Of a stretch of 40,370 bases of DNA, positions 15,548 through 24,689 are shown one piece after another (positions within the stretch are counted from its first letter, which is position 1; every line of letters begins with the position of its first letter). Source of the stretch: Oscillospiraceae bacterium (GTDB lineage: Bacteria; Bacillota; Clostridia; Oscillospirales; SIG627); the NCBI GenBank assembly GCA_015064635.1, contig SVRV01000024.1, forward strand, positions 1 through 40,370, written 5' to 3'. The translations under genes and the position numbers were made by a program. The notes beneath the pieces are model-generated. The model saw only the letters and a program-made list of their open reading frames with translations. It had not been told where the DNA came from and did not search any database.

Positions 15548-15583
15548 CCCGCAAAACCTTAAGGTTTGCGGGATTTTTGTTTT
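15548..15583 (+). terminator. Terminator at the distal end of the array
   Basis: CCCGCAAAACC-TTAA-GGTTTGCGGG followed by ATTTTTGTTTT. It closes pre-crRNA transcription on the plus strand. Confidence 0.85.
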
Positions 15584-15630
15584 AAAAATGAAGAATTTTA
15601 CCAATTCTTTTTTGCAAATATTTCAATTTT

Positions 15631-15792
15631 TCAAAAAATTGAAAGTTGTTCACACGGAGACCTTTTCTCCTCTTTTTTATGCTCTCCTACAAGAATGCGG
15701 ATTGCTTCATATTGCTTTTCCGTTACAACAAGCAAACGCACCGAGCCTTCGGGAGGCAGAGCATAATTCAACCGCCTTTCGTGCTTTTCCAC
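15631..15792 (-). pseudogene. cas2: cas2 remnant: C-terminal half only
   Basis: The minus-strand frame ending at TGA 15631-15633 encodes 53 residues. They begin VEKHERRLNYALPPEGSVRL, contain VVTEKQYEAIRILVG, and end CEQLSIF. This is the C-terminal half of type II Cas2 (VEKH..RL, LPP.G.VR, T.KQY..., ILVG, terminal EQL..F). The N-terminal half, with the start codon and the catalytic-site Asp region, is gone. Upstream it is joined, in another frame, to a cas1 fragment. No ribosome site or start codon serves it. Recognition is from known Cas2 patterns, so an alignment should confirm it. Confidence 0.85.
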
Positions 15793-15898
15793 TGCAATGG
15801 TGTATACCTATACATGGCTCAAAACCGTAATTTGCAAGTACTCTGGCGATATGTCCTCGAACAATAGCATATCCGTAATTCAATGCAGCATTTATTTC
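15791..15898 (-). pseudogene. cas1: cas1 remnant: 36 internal codons
   Basis: Directly after the cas9 stop codon (15900-15902) the minus strand reads EINAALNYGYAIVRGHIAR, then VLANYGFEPCIGIHHCS. That is the conserved core of type II Cas1 (NAALNYGYAI.RG..AR.L...G..P.LGIHH.SELN). The first 140 or so codons and everything after IHHCS are missing. The downstream sequence changes to the cas2 C-terminus in a frame shifted by one base. Together with the cas2 remnant this shows that at least two deletions erased the adaptation genes downstream of cas9. Confidence 0.88.
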
Positions 15899-15899
15899 G

Positions 15900-18800
15900 T
15901 TATCTTTTTCTGTTTAAAAAATCCTTTCTTTCCTCTTTTTCTATTTTTCTCACATTTCCGAGAACATCAACATCATATTTCTCGATACAAAGTGTCGTCT
16001 TACCTATTGAACGGTGCTTATATGTATTGTCATGTGTTATACCGCTTAAAAATGCAACAGATACATCCATTCCCGAAAAATAAAGGAACAATCCTTCTTC
16101 TCCGGGTACAGTCATTTTTTCGGGCAATGTACTCTTCTGGTTAACTTTATTAACCGTAATGGTCGATTTTGAATAAATTCGTATCAAGTCATTCCTATAT
16201 AATGAAAACATAAAATCTTCTGCTTTCATTACTTTTTTCTTTTTTTGACCATTTGAATCCTTCCCTGCTATAGGTGCAAGATTCGGAAGTTCAGCCTTGA
16301 CGGTATCGGCTACATATATCGGAACAAAATAGTAGCCGTCATTCTCAACGTAAAACACATCGCAACGTACCATACTGTCATTTGAAGCAACCCCGGACCC
16401 TTGTTGTACTTTTACCATATTTGAGGACACGTCTTCAACCTTGACTTTTTTGACAAGAGGGCCTTGTGTGCCATCTGATTTGGGCTTGTAAAAGGCAATA
16501 TTGCCAAACGCCTTTTCTCCGTTGCCGTCAAACTCCAAAAGCCTTTTCTTCAAAGCCTCATAAAGCAATTTGTCGCTATCAGGGTTATAATACCCTTGGA
16601 TTTCGCCATTCTTATCCAACTTTAATTTAGTAAGAGATACTTTTGAGACGGTATATCCCACTTCTTCAAGCCTACCGCTTTTGACAGTTGCTTCGTGAGC
16701 GGAACCTGTAACCTTATGATTGGGCATTCGGGACACAAAGAGGGGACGTATTTCTTCTATATCCACATCGGAATAACTGTCATAATTAACATCAAACAAC
16801 ATTTTTTGAAGGCTCTTTTTATTTTGTGTCAAGCGGATATTTAGCTCATCGGTAAAATGCTTCCATGGGGTAGGAAATCTTGTTTCAAGCTCTCCGGTTT
16901 CTTCGTTAATTACATAATCTCCGTTGTCTTTAGTTTCTTTATAATAAGTATAATTTGAAATACGGTTAACCATTCCCTGACTTATACATCCGATTACAAC
17001 CGCATCTGCTGCATGATGAAGGTCGCCGTCTTCTCTTACCTTGTTTATACCCCATCTTTTTCTGACATAAGAAGTTATAGCACCATTTACCGCCATAACA
17101 TGTCTTTTTCTGTTGTCATAAAAAGGAGCAAACATCAGATTTTCGTCAATGTATCTGCGCAGATACGAAGAAATAAACTGTGTATCCTGCAAATTACGCT
17201 GTTTCCATTCCGATTCATCGGAAATCTTTTCCATAAGTAAGCGTCTTTTTTTCTCACTCTTTAAATGTGATTGGTTTACAAGCACTATAAAATCATCACG
17301 TTTTTTACCCTGTAAGTACTGCAACGGTAAACGATTTCCTTTTTGTCTGTTTTCCTTTGACAATACAAGTACTTTATTAACCAATCTATCATCAAAACAA
17401 ATACTATATGGAACTATATGGTCAACATCAACGTATCCCGGCTCCGTCAAACGTCCTATTTCTATCGTCTCTCCGGAATACATACATCTCCCGTCCTGCT
17501 CATTCCAAAGCTTCATTTTGATAATGTCATGTCCACCGGGAGTACCTCCGTATTCTTTGAGTTGCTCCATCAATTCTTCGTTTTTCTTGGCATTTTCGTC
17601 CTGAGATTTTCTTATTTTATTTCGATCGTTATAATTCTTTGACAATTCTCTTGCAAGTTCTATATTGATATAAACAGGTGAAACACCACTCATATCCCTT
17701 ATAATTGCATTGATTACTTTTATTGTCTGAGAAATAGCGCGCTTTACAACAGGGCTTGTAATTTCGGTGTCATTTTTAGAGACAGGTGGTAAGTAAACTT
17801 TCAGCTCTTTTTTTACGGAATTGAAATTATATCCCGCACCTTCGCAAGCCTTATCATAAGTACATCCCTTTTCCAAAAACGGAATAATTTTTCTACAAGC
17901 CTTCACTGAAAGGTGTCCGAATTTCGATAAATTCGGTAATTCCAAAAGTGCTTCTGATATGGGTCTACAAATCTTTGCTTCTTCAAGAGCCTTCAAAATA
18001 TCATCATCGGACATATTCTTTGACAACGCTTCACCAATTGCATCAAGTTGTTCGTGCGTTAGCTCTTCAAAGCCGTTACTTGACACCGCAGTCACACATT
18101 TTTTTATCTTGTGGAACACTTCAAGGTCTTTAATTTTTGACTTTTTCTCAGCCTCTGCTGATTTTCCTTGTTCATACCTTATCCCCGCAAAATTGTACTC
18201 ATCAGATATCTTTAAATGCTTACGAATTTTGGCATAATTTAACTCTGTTACTTCGTGAGCTAATTCAAAAATAAGTTTTCTTTCGTCATCATTAAGAGCA
18301 ATGGTTTCTCCACCACGTATTAAACGTATGTGATTTATATGTTGCCACAAATTGAACAACTGGAAAGAATATGATGCCTTTGCTGCACGAAATTCATCTG
18401 CCTCAAAAGTACACATACCTCGCATTCTTTGAATTTGATTTCCACTGTACGGACCACTGGCAGGACCTTCTGCAAAAGAACGTTGTCCAAGCAAAATATC
18501 AAGGTATGCAGTTTCAATCTTTTCGTCGGCAAATTTCGCACCTTTTACTCTTTGTGATTTGAAAATCATACGCGCTTCATCTTCTACAGACTGACGGTCA
18601 ATAGTTGTACTGTAATCGTCATTTTTGTTGCGCTTATATTCAGAAAATCTTTCATCTCGGTAAAACATTTCACCTATCGTGCGATAGCCTTTTTCTTCAC
18701 AAAGCTTTTTGTTAGCCGATACCGCTGTCAGAATTTTCCCGGCACTTTCTTCATTTGATACCTCTGATTTTCTGTTCGATTTGTAACCTCTTCTTTGTGC

Positions 18801-19172
18801 CAAATGTATTAGTATTCTTGAAAAATCTTCTGCTGATACTAACTCATCCAGTGCCCTTGTACGCAATTCATAAATATCCGATAGTTCACCATCATACAAA
18901 GATTCAAGTCCATCTTTTGTTAAAATTTCAGATGAAATTATCAAACCTCTTATTCTTTCCAATCTGTGACGATGCCTACGCAATCTTCGTCTCGCACCAC
19001 GAGCCTCTCTTCTGGGAGCAGCCAAAGATGAACCATCTTTAGGGTGCTCTGCTCTGTCAAATATACGAACCCCTAAAGATTCAATTCTTCTCGGTGTATC
19101 GTAAGAATTCAACTCCAATACAGAATATCCCACCGATTCAATACCAACATCAAGTCCTATAGCATATCTCAT
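15900..19172 (-). CDS. cas9: Type II-C CRISPR effector nuclease Cas9
   Basis: 1090 residues, in the II-C size range. RuvC-I has D8 in YAIGLDVGIESVGYS. An Arg-rich bridge helix spans about 50-75. RuvC-II has E505 in YINIELAREL. HNH has D584-H585 in VDVDHIVPYS and N608. RuvC-III has HHAADAVV with H719/H720 and D723. All catalytic positions look intact, so RNA-guided double-strand cutting is expected. The recognition lobe lies between the bridge helix and RuvC-II, and the PAM-interacting region in the last 250 residues. The start ATG has GAGGTG 6 nt upstream. It is convergent with the array, and cas1/cas2 remnants follow the stop. No csn2 or cas4 is present. Confidence 0.97.
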   Translation of the reverse strand: MRYAIGLDVGIESVGYSVLELNSYDTPRRIESLGVRIFDRAEHPKDGSSLAAPRREARGARRRLRRHRHRLERIRGLIISSEILTKDGLESLYDGELSDIYELRTRALDELVSAEDFSRILIHLAQRRGYKSNRKSEVSNEESAGKILTAVSANKKLCEEKGYRTIGEMFYRDERFSEYKRNKNDDYSTTIDRQSVEDEARMIFKSQRVKGAKFADEKIETAYLDILLGQRSFAEGPASGPYSGNQIQRMRGMCTFEADEFRAAKASYSFQLFNLWQHINHIRLIRGGETIALNDDERKLIFELAHEVTELNYAKIRKHLKISDEYNFAGIRYEQGKSAEAEKKSKIKDLEVFHKIKKCVTAVSSNGFEELTHEQLDAIGEALSKNMSDDDILKALEEAKICRPISEALLELPNLSKFGHLSVKACRKIIPFLEKGCTYDKACEGAGYNFNSVKKELKVYLPPVSKNDTEITSPVVKRAISQTIKVINAIIRDMSGVSPVYINIELARELSKNYNDRNKIRKSQDENAKKNEELMEQLKEYGGTPGGHDIIKMKLWNEQDGRCMYSGETIEIGRLTEPGYVDVDHIVPYSICFDDRLVNKVLVLSKENRQKGNRLPLQYLQGKKRDDFIVLVNQSHLKSEKKRRLLMEKISDESEWKQRNLQDTQFISSYLRRYIDENLMFAPFYDNRKRHVMAVNGAITSYVRKRWGINKVREDGDLHHAADAVVIGCISQGMVNRISNYTYYKETKDNGDYVINEETGELETRFPTPWKHFTDELNIRLTQNKKSLQKMLFDVNYDSYSDVDIEEIRPLFVSRMPNHKVTGSAHEATVKSGRLEEVGYTVSKVSLTKLKLDKNGEIQGYYNPDSDKLLYEALKKRLLEFDGNGEKAFGNIAFYKPKSDGTQGPLVKKVKVEDVSSNMVKVQQGSGVASNDSMVRCDVFYVENDGYYFVPIYVADTVKAELPNLAPIAGKDSNGQKKKKVMKAEDFMFSLYRNDLIRIYSKSTITVNKVNQKSTLPEKMTVPGEEGLFLYFSGMDVSVAFLSGITHDNTYKHRSIGKTTLCIEKYDVDVLGNVRKIEKEERKDFLNRKR

Positions 19173-19370
19173 ACAATCACCTCAATAACCTTAACTTAAC
19201 AATACAAAAATTACTAATAACAGTTTAACATAATTCTGCAAAAAAGCAACATATTTTTACAAAAGTTAATTCTTTTACTCGTTTCAAACAACAAATAATA
19301 TATTGTAAAAACTGTTTGACAAATCCTCTTTAGAATGATACAATTTTAAAAAACGATACGGGAGGAAATT
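19173..19370. promoter_or_regulatory. Divergent promoter region of cas9 and the DUF4838 gene
   Basis: The plus strand has TTGACA (19316-19321), 17 nt, TACAAT (19339-19344), a near-consensus promoter followed by GGAGG and the DUF4838 ATG. A weaker minus-strand candidate for cas9 (TTGCTT, 16 nt, TAAACT) lies near 19225-19252. The rest is AT-rich without clear structure. Confidence 0.65.
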
Positions 19371-21320
19371 ATGTATTATATAAATAAAATCACCTCAAAC
19401 ACCACGGTAGATTTTGCGGCGGAGGAGCTGAAGAAGTATCTCCGCATGATGATGCCCGATGGTGGGGACGTTATTATCTCTTACGACCCAACAGCCAAGG
19501 AGGGCTTCCGACTGGGACTCATGCAGGACTTCGGGCTTGACGTAACCGATGCCGAGGTGCCCGAGCTTGACGATATTCTTTACATCAACTGTGACGAAAA
19601 GGGCGGAATCATTGCGGGAGACAATCCTCGCTCTGTCCTTCTGTCGGTCTACGAATATTTAAGACAAAACGGCTGTCGCTGGCTTTTCCCCGGTGCTGAC
19701 GGAGAGTACATTCCAATGCAGAGCATTTCACCCGTAAGCTATCGCTTCAAGCCATCCTGCCGTTACAGAGGGCAATGTAATGAGGGCGGCGAATTCCAGT
19801 CCGATATGCTTGAGGTCATCGACTTCATGCCAAAAATCGGAATGAATGTATTTATGATGGAATTCTTTGTTCCGAATTACTACAATCACTACTACAATCA
19901 CGAAAAAAACGAGGAGAATCGCGCCTCCGAGTCTATAACGTCAAGACAAATATTACAGTGGAAGCGCCAGTGCGAGGCGGAGCTTGCAAAAAGAAATCTG
20001 CAATTCCACGATATAGGTCACGGCTTCACCTGCTATCCCTTTGGAATTGACGAGACCTGGAAATCCTCCGACAAGGAGTTGGATAAACGCCTCACCCCCG
20101 AGCAAAGACAGTATCTGGCGGAGCTTGGCGGAGAGCGAAAAATACACAAAAACATTCCCTTGTTCACAAACTTCTGCATGTCAAACAAGGAGGCAAGGGA
20201 GAAGGTCTCCGACTATGTTGTTGATTATGCAAGAAAGCATTCCAACATTGACTATCTTCACGTATGGCTTGCAGACGGCTCAAACAACCATTGCGAATGT
20301 GAGGAATGTCAGAAGAAGACACCCTCCGACTGGTACATAATTCTGCTGAATGAAATTGACGAAAAGCTGACAAAGGAAGGCTTAAACACCCGAATAGTAT
20401 TTATCTCCTATGTTGACACCACCTGGGCACCTCTTGAGGAAAGGATAAAAAATCCGGGCAGATTCACCATGCTTTTCGCACCCATTTTCCGCAGCTATGC
20501 GTATTCCATGCCCGAAAATTACACAAAGACAGAAATAAAGCCCTATTCAAGAAACAAAAACGTATTTCCCGGTAGTCTGGCGGCAAGCTTTGATTACTTT
20601 GCCGAATGGAAAAAGGTATGGAAGGGAAACAATGTTGCCTACGAGTACCATTTCTGGCGCCATCAATGCTATGACCTGTCAGGTCTTATGCAAGCAAGGC
20701 TTATAAATGGAGACGTAAAGCTTTACAAGGAAAATGATGTAAACGGAATTATAGAGGACGGAAGTCAGCGCTCGTATTTCCCCAGCGGACTTGCCTTCTA
20801 CACCTATGCAAGAACCCTTTTCGACACCTCTCTTTCTTATGAGGAAATTGAGGAGGACTATCTTTCACATATCTACGGAGAGAATTGGAAGGAATTCCGT
20901 GCTTACCTTCAAAAAATCTACGATGCTCTTCCCTTCGAGTTTTTCTCAAGAGACGAGGCTGCAAAGCACGGCGGTCATGTAAATCGTGAACGTGCCGAAA
21001 AGATTGCCTGCATCCGTGAAATCACAAAGGAGGGCAGAAGGCTCATTGAGGAAAACAAAAACTGCGAATACAGAGTGCAGACACTTGCCCTCAAGCTCCT
21101 GAAGGCGCACGCCGATTTCTGCGACCTGATTTCCGACTGGATGAGTACCAAAGCAATGGGAGACTATGACAAGGCAACCGAGCTTTACGAATATGCACGA
21201 AAGGAATTCGGTAAGCAGGAAAGTGAAATCGAAAGATACTATGACCACTATCTCTACTTCACCGAATATTACTGGACTCAAAGCTACGGCAAAAAAGCGG
21301 CAGACGTATTGACCATATAA
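19371..21320 (+). CDS. DUF4838 family protein, glycoside-hydrolase-like
   Basis: 649 residues without a signal peptide. The N-terminal part (TTVDFAAEELKKYLRMM...IIAGDNPRSVLLSVYEYLRQNGCRWLFPGADGEYIP, residues 1-120) is the characteristic N-terminal fold before the DUF4838 TIM barrel. That family is related to alpha-glucuronidase/GH20-like enzymes. HVWLADGSNNHCECEECQKKTPSDWYI in the middle is the family's CxxC-containing region. It probably acts on a sugar polymer or oligomer inside the cell; the substrate is unknown. Strong own promoter; ends before the terminator at 21418. Confidence 0.8.
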   Translation: MYYINKITSNTTVDFAAEELKKYLRMMMPDGGDVIISYDPTAKEGFRLGLMQDFGLDVTDAEVPELDDILYINCDEKGGIIAGDNPRSVLLSVYEYLRQNGCRWLFPGADGEYIPMQSISPVSYRFKPSCRYRGQCNEGGEFQSDMLEVIDFMPKIGMNVFMMEFFVPNYYNHYYNHEKNEENRASESITSRQILQWKRQCEAELAKRNLQFHDIGHGFTCYPFGIDETWKSSDKELDKRLTPEQRQYLAELGGERKIHKNIPLFTNFCMSNKEAREKVSDYVVDYARKHSNIDYLHVWLADGSNNHCECEECQKKTPSDWYIILLNEIDEKLTKEGLNTRIVFISYVDTTWAPLEERIKNPGRFTMLFAPIFRSYAYSMPENYTKTEIKPYSRNKNVFPGSLAASFDYFAEWKKVWKGNNVAYEYHFWRHQCYDLSGLMQARLINGDVKLYKENDVNGIIEDGSQRSYFPSGLAFYTYARTLFDTSLSYEEIEEDYLSHIYGENWKEFRAYLQKIYDALPFEFFSRDEAAKHGGHVNRERAEKIACIREITKEGRRLIEENKNCEYRVQTLALKLLKAHADFCDLISDWMSTKAMGDYDKATELYEYARKEFGKQESEIERYYDHYLYFTEYYWTQSYGKKAADVLTI

Positions 21321-21417
21321 CATTGTTATAATAAAGCTCCTTCAAGTAACATTTTCCGGCAGAATAAATAGCAGAACGCCCCACCTCAATTAAAATCGGT
21401 AAGAATCCAAAAAATAT

Positions 21418-21455
21418 GAGCTAAGATACCTTTTTTCAAGGTTATCTTAGCTCTT
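21418..21455. terminator. Bidirectional terminator downstream of the DUF4838 gene
   Basis: GAGCTAAGATA-CCTT and AAGG-T-TATCTTAGCTC form a long stem followed by TTTTTC. It separates convergent transcripts. Confidence 0.8.
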
Positions 21456-21485
21456 TTTCGGTTTAGTTTCAATGAAGCAGCACCT

Positions 21486-22316
21486 TTATTTTTTCTCTAT
21501 TTTATACTCGGTAAAGGTTTCCCATATGTCGCCTTTTTTAACTTCGCCGCCCGAGGTGAAATCAAAGTACATCTTGTTGTACGCACCGCCTGCATTATCA
21601 CGAAGGCACATTTTAGGCTTCCCGTAAATGCTGTACTCATTTACCTTCATGGTGAAATAAAGTCCGCTTTCCTTGCCAAAGACAGTTACCGAGGTAGCAC
21701 CGTCAACCGTTGGTCTTGAAGCTATATCCAGGTGACATGGCTCTGTAAGGTTGGTATAGAAGCTGTCGGTATATTTTTTTGCGGGAGGCATCATCGCCAT
21801 ATAGCAATAATTCAAGGGGAAATCTCCAAGCCACTTGACTCTCTGGTCAAGGCGAATTCCGTCAAGGGATACTGTATACTCCTTGTGATGCTCTATTGCC
21901 AGGGTTTTCCCGTCAAGAGGGTCAAAGCCTATAGAATCCTCAACGATTTTAAGTGAGTCAATTTCTGTTGCTCGGACAAAATCCTTTATATCCCTTTCCG
22001 CACCGTCAACAACAAATGTTATTTTTGAAAAACGCTCGTCACCGTGAGCATGTCCGCCGATAAAGTCGGGACGGTCAGCAAGACGAAGCGCCATATCCCA
22101 CTCACCGCCAATGGTTATGGGTTCAGCGTTTTCGAGGCTGTCATCGCACATATATGCCACCGAAAGACGCCATATGTCGGCATTTGCCTCCTTCCACACC
22201 GTATGTCCGTAGGTGTGGTCGATATATCCTATCTCTGTCGGGATGTAGATATGTAACGCTTCCACAGAATGCTCTGTTCTGTAATCGGGGTCATATTTTA
22301 TATGTATCTTTTTCAT
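21486..22316 (-). CDS. Conserved hypothetical beta-rich protein, carbohydrate cluster
   Basis: 276 residues, no signal peptide or membrane segment. I do not recognise the family. Visible traits are an alternating beta-strand pattern, an IGGHAHGDERFSK segment and a LTEPCHLDIASRP segment, both His-rich and possibly metal binding. It starts 13 nt after the GATase gene with its own AAGGAGAGG site, so the two form an operon. A role as a sugar-modifying enzyme or lyase is possible from context only. Confidence 0.7.
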   Translation of the reverse strand: MKKIHIKYDPDYRTEHSVEALHIYIPTEIGYIDHTYGHTVWKEANADIWRLSVAYMCDDSLENAEPITIGGEWDMALRLADRPDFIGGHAHGDERFSKITFVVDGAERDIKDFVRATEIDSLKIVEDSIGFDPLDGKTLAIEHHKEYTVSLDGIRLDQRVKWLGDFPLNYCYMAMMPPAKKYTDSFYTNLTEPCHLDIASRPTVDGATSVTVFGKESGLYFTMKVNEYSIYGKPKMCLRDNAGGAYNKMYFDFTSGGEVKKGDIWETFTEYKIEKK

Positions 22317-22329
22317 AATCTACCTCTCC

Positions 22330-23010
22330 TTATCTTTTGCAATATTCAAGAAAATTTTCAAAAAGCTTCCATTCGGCAGTCTTTTCGCCCCTAAAGCTTA
22401 CCTCGGGATGCCATTGTACTCCGAAGATATTTTTCTCTTTGTGTTGAACAGCTTCTATTATGCCGTCATCCGACACGGCAACCACCTCAAGAGAGTCTGC
22501 AAGTCTGTCTATTTTTCTCATATGATATGAATTTACCGTAACTCTTTCGGACTCAAAGGCATTGTAAATTAAAGAGCCGCGCTTGATGCTGACAGGATGA
22601 GGTGTACCCTTGTGAGGAGTCGTTCCGTCCTCGGTCACCAAGCCGAGAGTGCCGCCGAAATAGATGTTTATCGCCTGATGTCCCGCACATATTCCGAGAA
22701 TCGGCTTGTTGTTTCTTGCAAAATAATCTATAATTTTTATATCAAGGGCAAAATCATCGTGTACGGGAGGTGGGTCCATAGGCTTACCTCCGTAGTAGGT
22801 GGGGTTGACCATGTTGTTGCTTCCCGGTATTATAAGTCCGTCACAAATCGAGCAAAAATCCTCACTTTCATAAGGGGAGAGAATTGAGCACAAGCCAACT
22901 CCCAACTTATGTGCCATAAGCTCAAAATCATGGTTTATAAAGTGTTTTTCATTTGACATGGAGGTTTTTGACTGTACATCAATATATCTCGGTAATATAG
23001 CAAGCTTCAT
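22330..23010 (-). CDS. Class I glutamine amidotransferase / gamma-glutamyl-GABA hydrolase-like (peptidase C26)
   Basis: 226 residues. The catalytic triad is complete: C108 in ILGICAGHQ, with H201 and E203 in GVQWHPEV. GLIIPGSNNMVNPTYYGG matches the PuuD/peptidase C26 subgroup. It hydrolyses gamma-glutamyl amide bonds. Why it stands in a sugar-acid cluster is not clear. Promoter TTGATT-17-TATACT lies at 23042-23070, with its -35 inside the T tract of the araD terminator. Confidence 0.85.
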   Translation of the reverse strand: MKLAILPRYIDVQSKTSMSNEKHFINHDFELMAHKLGVGLCSILSPYESEDFCSICDGLIIPGSNNMVNPTYYGGKPMDPPPVHDDFALDIKIIDYFARNNKPILGICAGHQAINIYFGGTLGLVTEDGTTPHKGTPHPVSIKRGSLIYNAFESERVTVNSYHMRKIDRLADSLEVVAVSDDGIIEAVQHKEKNIFGVQWHPEVSFRGEKTAEWKLFENFLEYCKR

Positions 23011-23041
23011 AATCTATCTCCTGTTAATTTTTTACGGCTTC

Positions 23042-23070
23042 AGTATATCATATACACCATAAAAAATCAA
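23042..23070 (-). promoter_or_regulatory. Promoter of the GATase operon
   Basis: Minus strand TTGATT (23065-23070), 17-nt spacer, TATACT (23042-23047). The -35 abuts the araD terminator stem. Confidence 0.6.
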
Positions 23071-23098
23071 CCCCGACAGAAGGTAAAATCTGTCGGGG
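23071..23098 (-). terminator. araD terminator
   Basis: CCCCGACAGA and TCTGTCGGGG form a 10-bp stem. On the minus strand it is followed by TTGATTTTTT. Confidence 0.8.
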
Positions 23099-23109
23099 TA
23101 TAAAAATAC

Positions 23110-23793
23110 TTACTGTCCGTAATATGCGTTTTTTCCGTGCTTTCTGAGATAATGCTTGTCAAGAAGCTCCGACTGAAAATCCACATCCTTGTTGAGCATA
23201 AGTGTGTGGTATGCCATCATTGCCGTCTCTTCAAGAATTATGGCGTTTTCCACCGAATCATCGGCATTTTTACCCCATGTAAAGGGTCCGTGGGAATTGA
23301 CAAGAACAGCCGGGATATGGCAGGGGTCGATACCCTCAAATCGCTCAACGATAACTCTGCCTGTTTCCCTCTCATACTCACCTGCAATTTCCTCGGGAGT
23401 CAGCTTTCTTGTCACGGGAACCTCCCCGTAAAAGGTATCCGCATGAGTTGTACCGAGAGGTGGCACAGACATTCCCGCCTGAGCAAAAACAGTCGCCCAT
23501 TTTGAATGAGTATGAGTGATACCCCCTATTCCCGAAAAAGCCTTGTACAGTTCCAGATGTGTGGGAAGGTCGGAGGAGGGCTTAAATCTGCCTTCAACAA
23601 CATTCCCCTCCATATCGGTCACAACCATATCCTCGGGAGTCAGCTTGTCATAATCCACCCCCGACGGCTTTATGACAACAAGTCCCTTTTCGCGGTCAAT
23701 TTCCGACACGTTTCCCCAGGTAAGCACCGCAAGTGCATTTTCCTTCAAGCGTTTATTCGAAAGGCATACACGCGCCTTTATTTCTTCGAGCAT
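23110..23793 (-). CDS. araD: L-ribulose-5-phosphate 4-epimerase (AraD), class II aldolase family
   Basis: 227 residues from the ATG at 23793, which has AAGGGG 9 nt upstream; family members have about 230. The zinc ligands are seen as H94 and H96 in ITHTHS and H168 in VNSHGP. D75 in SSDLPTH corresponds to the catalytic Asp of E. coli AraD. The N-terminal TWGNVSEID and [11 protein letters not shown] signatures are clear. It interconverts L-ribulose-5-P and D-xylulose-5-P. A divergent DeoR-type regulator probably controls it. L-fuculose-phosphate aldolase is a less likely alternative. Confidence 0.9.
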   Translation of the reverse strand: MLEEIKARVCLSNKRLKENALAVLTWGNVSEIDREKGLVVIKPSGVDYDKLTPEDMVVTDMEGNVVEGRFKPSSDLPTHLELYKAFSGIGGITHTHSKWATVFAQAGMSVPPLGTTHADTFYGEVPVTRKLTPEEIAGEYERETGRVIVERFEGIDPCHIPAVLVNSHGPFTWGKNADDSVENAIILEETAMMAYHTLMLNKDVDFQSELLDKHYLRKHGKNAYYGQ

Positions 23794-23810
23794 TCTTTCA
23801 TTCCCCTTTG

Positions 23811-23912
23811 TTGACAAATCCGTTTTTTCATATATAATTATAATAAAGTAAGCGAATATGCGCAACAAATGGCGAAGCAATAGGCAAATGAGCAAAAAGA
23901 GGTGGACAAATG
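23811..23912 (+). promoter_or_regulatory. DeoR gene promoter with three CAAATG direct repeats
   Basis: TTGACA (23811-23816), 16 nt, TATAAT (23833-23838). CAAATG then recurs at 23866, 23885 and 23907, spaced 19 and 22 nt. Repeats of this kind could be regulator sites; the third overlaps the start codon. Confidence 0.5.
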
Positions 23913-24644
23913 AGCATTACGGTGAGACAAAAGCAGATTCTTGATATCCTGAGTGAGCGAATATTTATTACGGTGGAGGAGCTGTCAAAGCTAACCTTTA
24001 CATCCTCGTCAAGCATACGTCGTGACCTTACATATCTGCAAAACAATGGACTTGTAAAACGCTCTCACGGAGGCGTATCTCTCCCCGAGCCTTTAAACGG
24101 TGTTGCAAGCTTTTATGACAGAACGAGAAAAAGCATAAAGGAAAAGCGACTCATTGCACAAAAGGCATCCGTACTTCTCCAAGACGGTCAAAGCATTATA
24201 CTTGACTCCTCCAGCACTGCATCCTTTTTGCTTCCCTACATTGCAAAGAAAAAAGGTGTAACCGTCTTCACAAATAATCTGTCCACAGCGATAAGTGCCA
24301 TTGAGCTTGGAATCAACACCCATTCCCTGGGCGGAAGCTCAGCGAACGGCTCGTTAGCTCTTTCGGGTGCGGAAACCTACACCGCGCTTTCAAATATACG
24401 TGCGGACATTTTATTTTTCTCCTCCCAATCCATCAACAGCGAAGGTGTTATTTCCGACTCTACCGAGGAGGAAAATTACGTCCGATTGCTGATGCTGAAA
24501 TCGGCAAATAAATCTGTATTCTTATGCGACAGTAAAAAATTCGACACAAGCTCGGTTTACAGGCTTTGCAATATCAACGACGTTGATGTTGCCGTTTTCG
24601 ACAGCGAATATAAAAACCTGAACACCATATGCAATTTGCTTTGA
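23910..24644 (+). CDS. DeoR-family transcriptional regulator
   Basis: 244 residues. The N-terminal HTH ([50 protein letters not shown]) is the classic DeoR signature. The C-terminal sugar-phosphate sensor domain has [15 protein letters not shown] and [12 protein letters not shown]. DeoR repressors of this type sense phosphorylated sugars. Divergent from araD, so it is the likely araD repressor. AGAGGTGG precedes the ATG. Confidence 0.9.
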   Translation: MSITVRQKQILDILSERIFITVEELSKLTFTSSSSIRRDLTYLQNNGLVKRSHGGVSLPEPLNGVASFYDRTRKSIKEKRLIAQKASVLLQDGQSIILDSSSTASFLLPYIAKKKGVTVFTNNLSTAISAIELGINTHSLGGSSANGSLALSGAETYTALSNIRADILFFSSQSINSEGVISDSTEEENYVRLLMLKSANKSVFLCDSKKFDTSSVYRLCNINDVDVAVFDSEYKNLNTICNLL

Positions 24645-24658
24645 ATTTCCGAAAAAAG

Positions 24659-24683
24659 TGGCTGTAGCAATGTGCTACAGCCA
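24659..24683. terminator. Bidirectional terminator between DeoR gene and FAD oxidoreductase gene
   Basis: TGGCTGTAGC and GCTACAGCCA around AATGT. The minus strand is followed by CTTTTTT. Confidence 0.8.
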
Positions 24684-24689
24684 TTTACT

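Noticed and set aside
14685..15604. Two long minus-strand reading frames (109 and 213 residues) with repeated peptide units
   Set aside because: They are translations of the CRISPR repeats and spacers; the repeating peptide follows the 36-nt repeat period.
15584..15900. csn2 or cas4 between array and cas9
   Set aside because: The only recognisable coding traces are cas1 and cas2 fragments; nothing resembles csn2 or cas4, and the tracrRNA is of type II-C form.
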